From contig WOZC01000113.1 in the NCBI GenBank assembly GCA_011620465.1, forward strand, positions 1-22,852: DNA of 22,852 bases, in the 5' to 3' direction. Positions 22,843-22,852 of this stretch are shown here, piece after piece (within the stretch, counting starts at the first letter, position 1; every line of letters starts with the position of its first letter). The DNA is from Anaerolineaceae bacterium. Its GTDB lineage: Bacteria > Chloroflexota > Anaerolineae > Anaerolineales > Anaerolineaceae. The position numbers and the translations under genes are program-made. The notes beneath the pieces were generated by a model. It did no database searches, had not been told where the DNA came from, and saw only the letters and a list, made by a program, of their open reading frames with translations.

Positions 22843-22852
22843 CACCCGGGTA

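Noticed and set aside
1..22852. Mobile elements, CRISPR arrays, phage genes or genomic island borders
   Set aside because: No transposase, integrase, direct-repeat array or abrupt change in gene style was seen.

Overview
This is a bacterial chromosomal segment of roughly balanced base composition, densely packed with genes and with no mobile elements, tRNA or rRNA genes, or CRISPR arrays. Gene content suggests an anaerobic member of the Chloroflexota, perhaps an Anaerolineae-type bacterium. The clues are SelB-dependent selenoprotein synthesis, anaerobic-style purine/ureide catabolic enzymes, a Hyf/Nuo-like membrane module and an L,D-transpeptidase with a Pro/Thr-rich tail. The taxonomic call is inference from gene content only.

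Layout. (1) Positions 1-3729 hold RNA and nucleotide housekeeping genes: the 3' part of rsmA (+), then on the minus strand an unrecognised barrel-like membrane-anchored protein, rsmG, a VTT/DedA-type membrane protein and udk. (2) Positions 3783-7057 form a plus-strand cluster: folD, an 8-oxoguanine deaminase-type amidohydrolase and carbamate kinase. (3) Positions 7058-7194 are a structured spacer with nested inverted repeats. (4) Positions 7195-16518 look like one long plus-strand operon with overlaps or gaps of at most 18 nt: thrC, a GT2 glycosyltransferase, a fold-type II PLP enzyme of unknown reaction, an unknown 187-aa protein, dihydropyrimidinase, and three membrane proteins in a HyfD-HyfE-HyfF-like order. 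(5) Positions 16584-19667 hold a coiled-coil protein followed 3 nt later by selB. (6) serA-like dehydrogenase has its own promoter and a strong intrinsic terminator. (7) A convergent L,D-transpeptidase and a divergent PhzF-family protein close the window.

How the genes may work together. The amidohydrolase, carbamate kinase and dihydropyrimidinase are the enzyme types found together in anaerobic purine/urate degradation clusters (the E. coli ssnA-yqeA-hyuA region). FolD fits this theme because purinolytic fermentation passes formimino carbon to tetrahydrofolate. The uncharacterised PLP enzyme and the membrane module travel with dihydropyrimidinase and could belong to the same catabolic and energy-conserving scheme. 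No xanthine dehydrogenase, YgfK, YgeW, YgeX or YgeY is present here, so the pathway, if real, is incomplete within the window.

The most striking sequence-level pattern is a perfect TATAAT placed exactly 6 nt before the start codon of three separate genes (rsmG, udk, L,D-transpeptidase). This points to leaderless transcription. Most other genes use Shine-Dalgarno sites, so two initiation modes seem to coexist.
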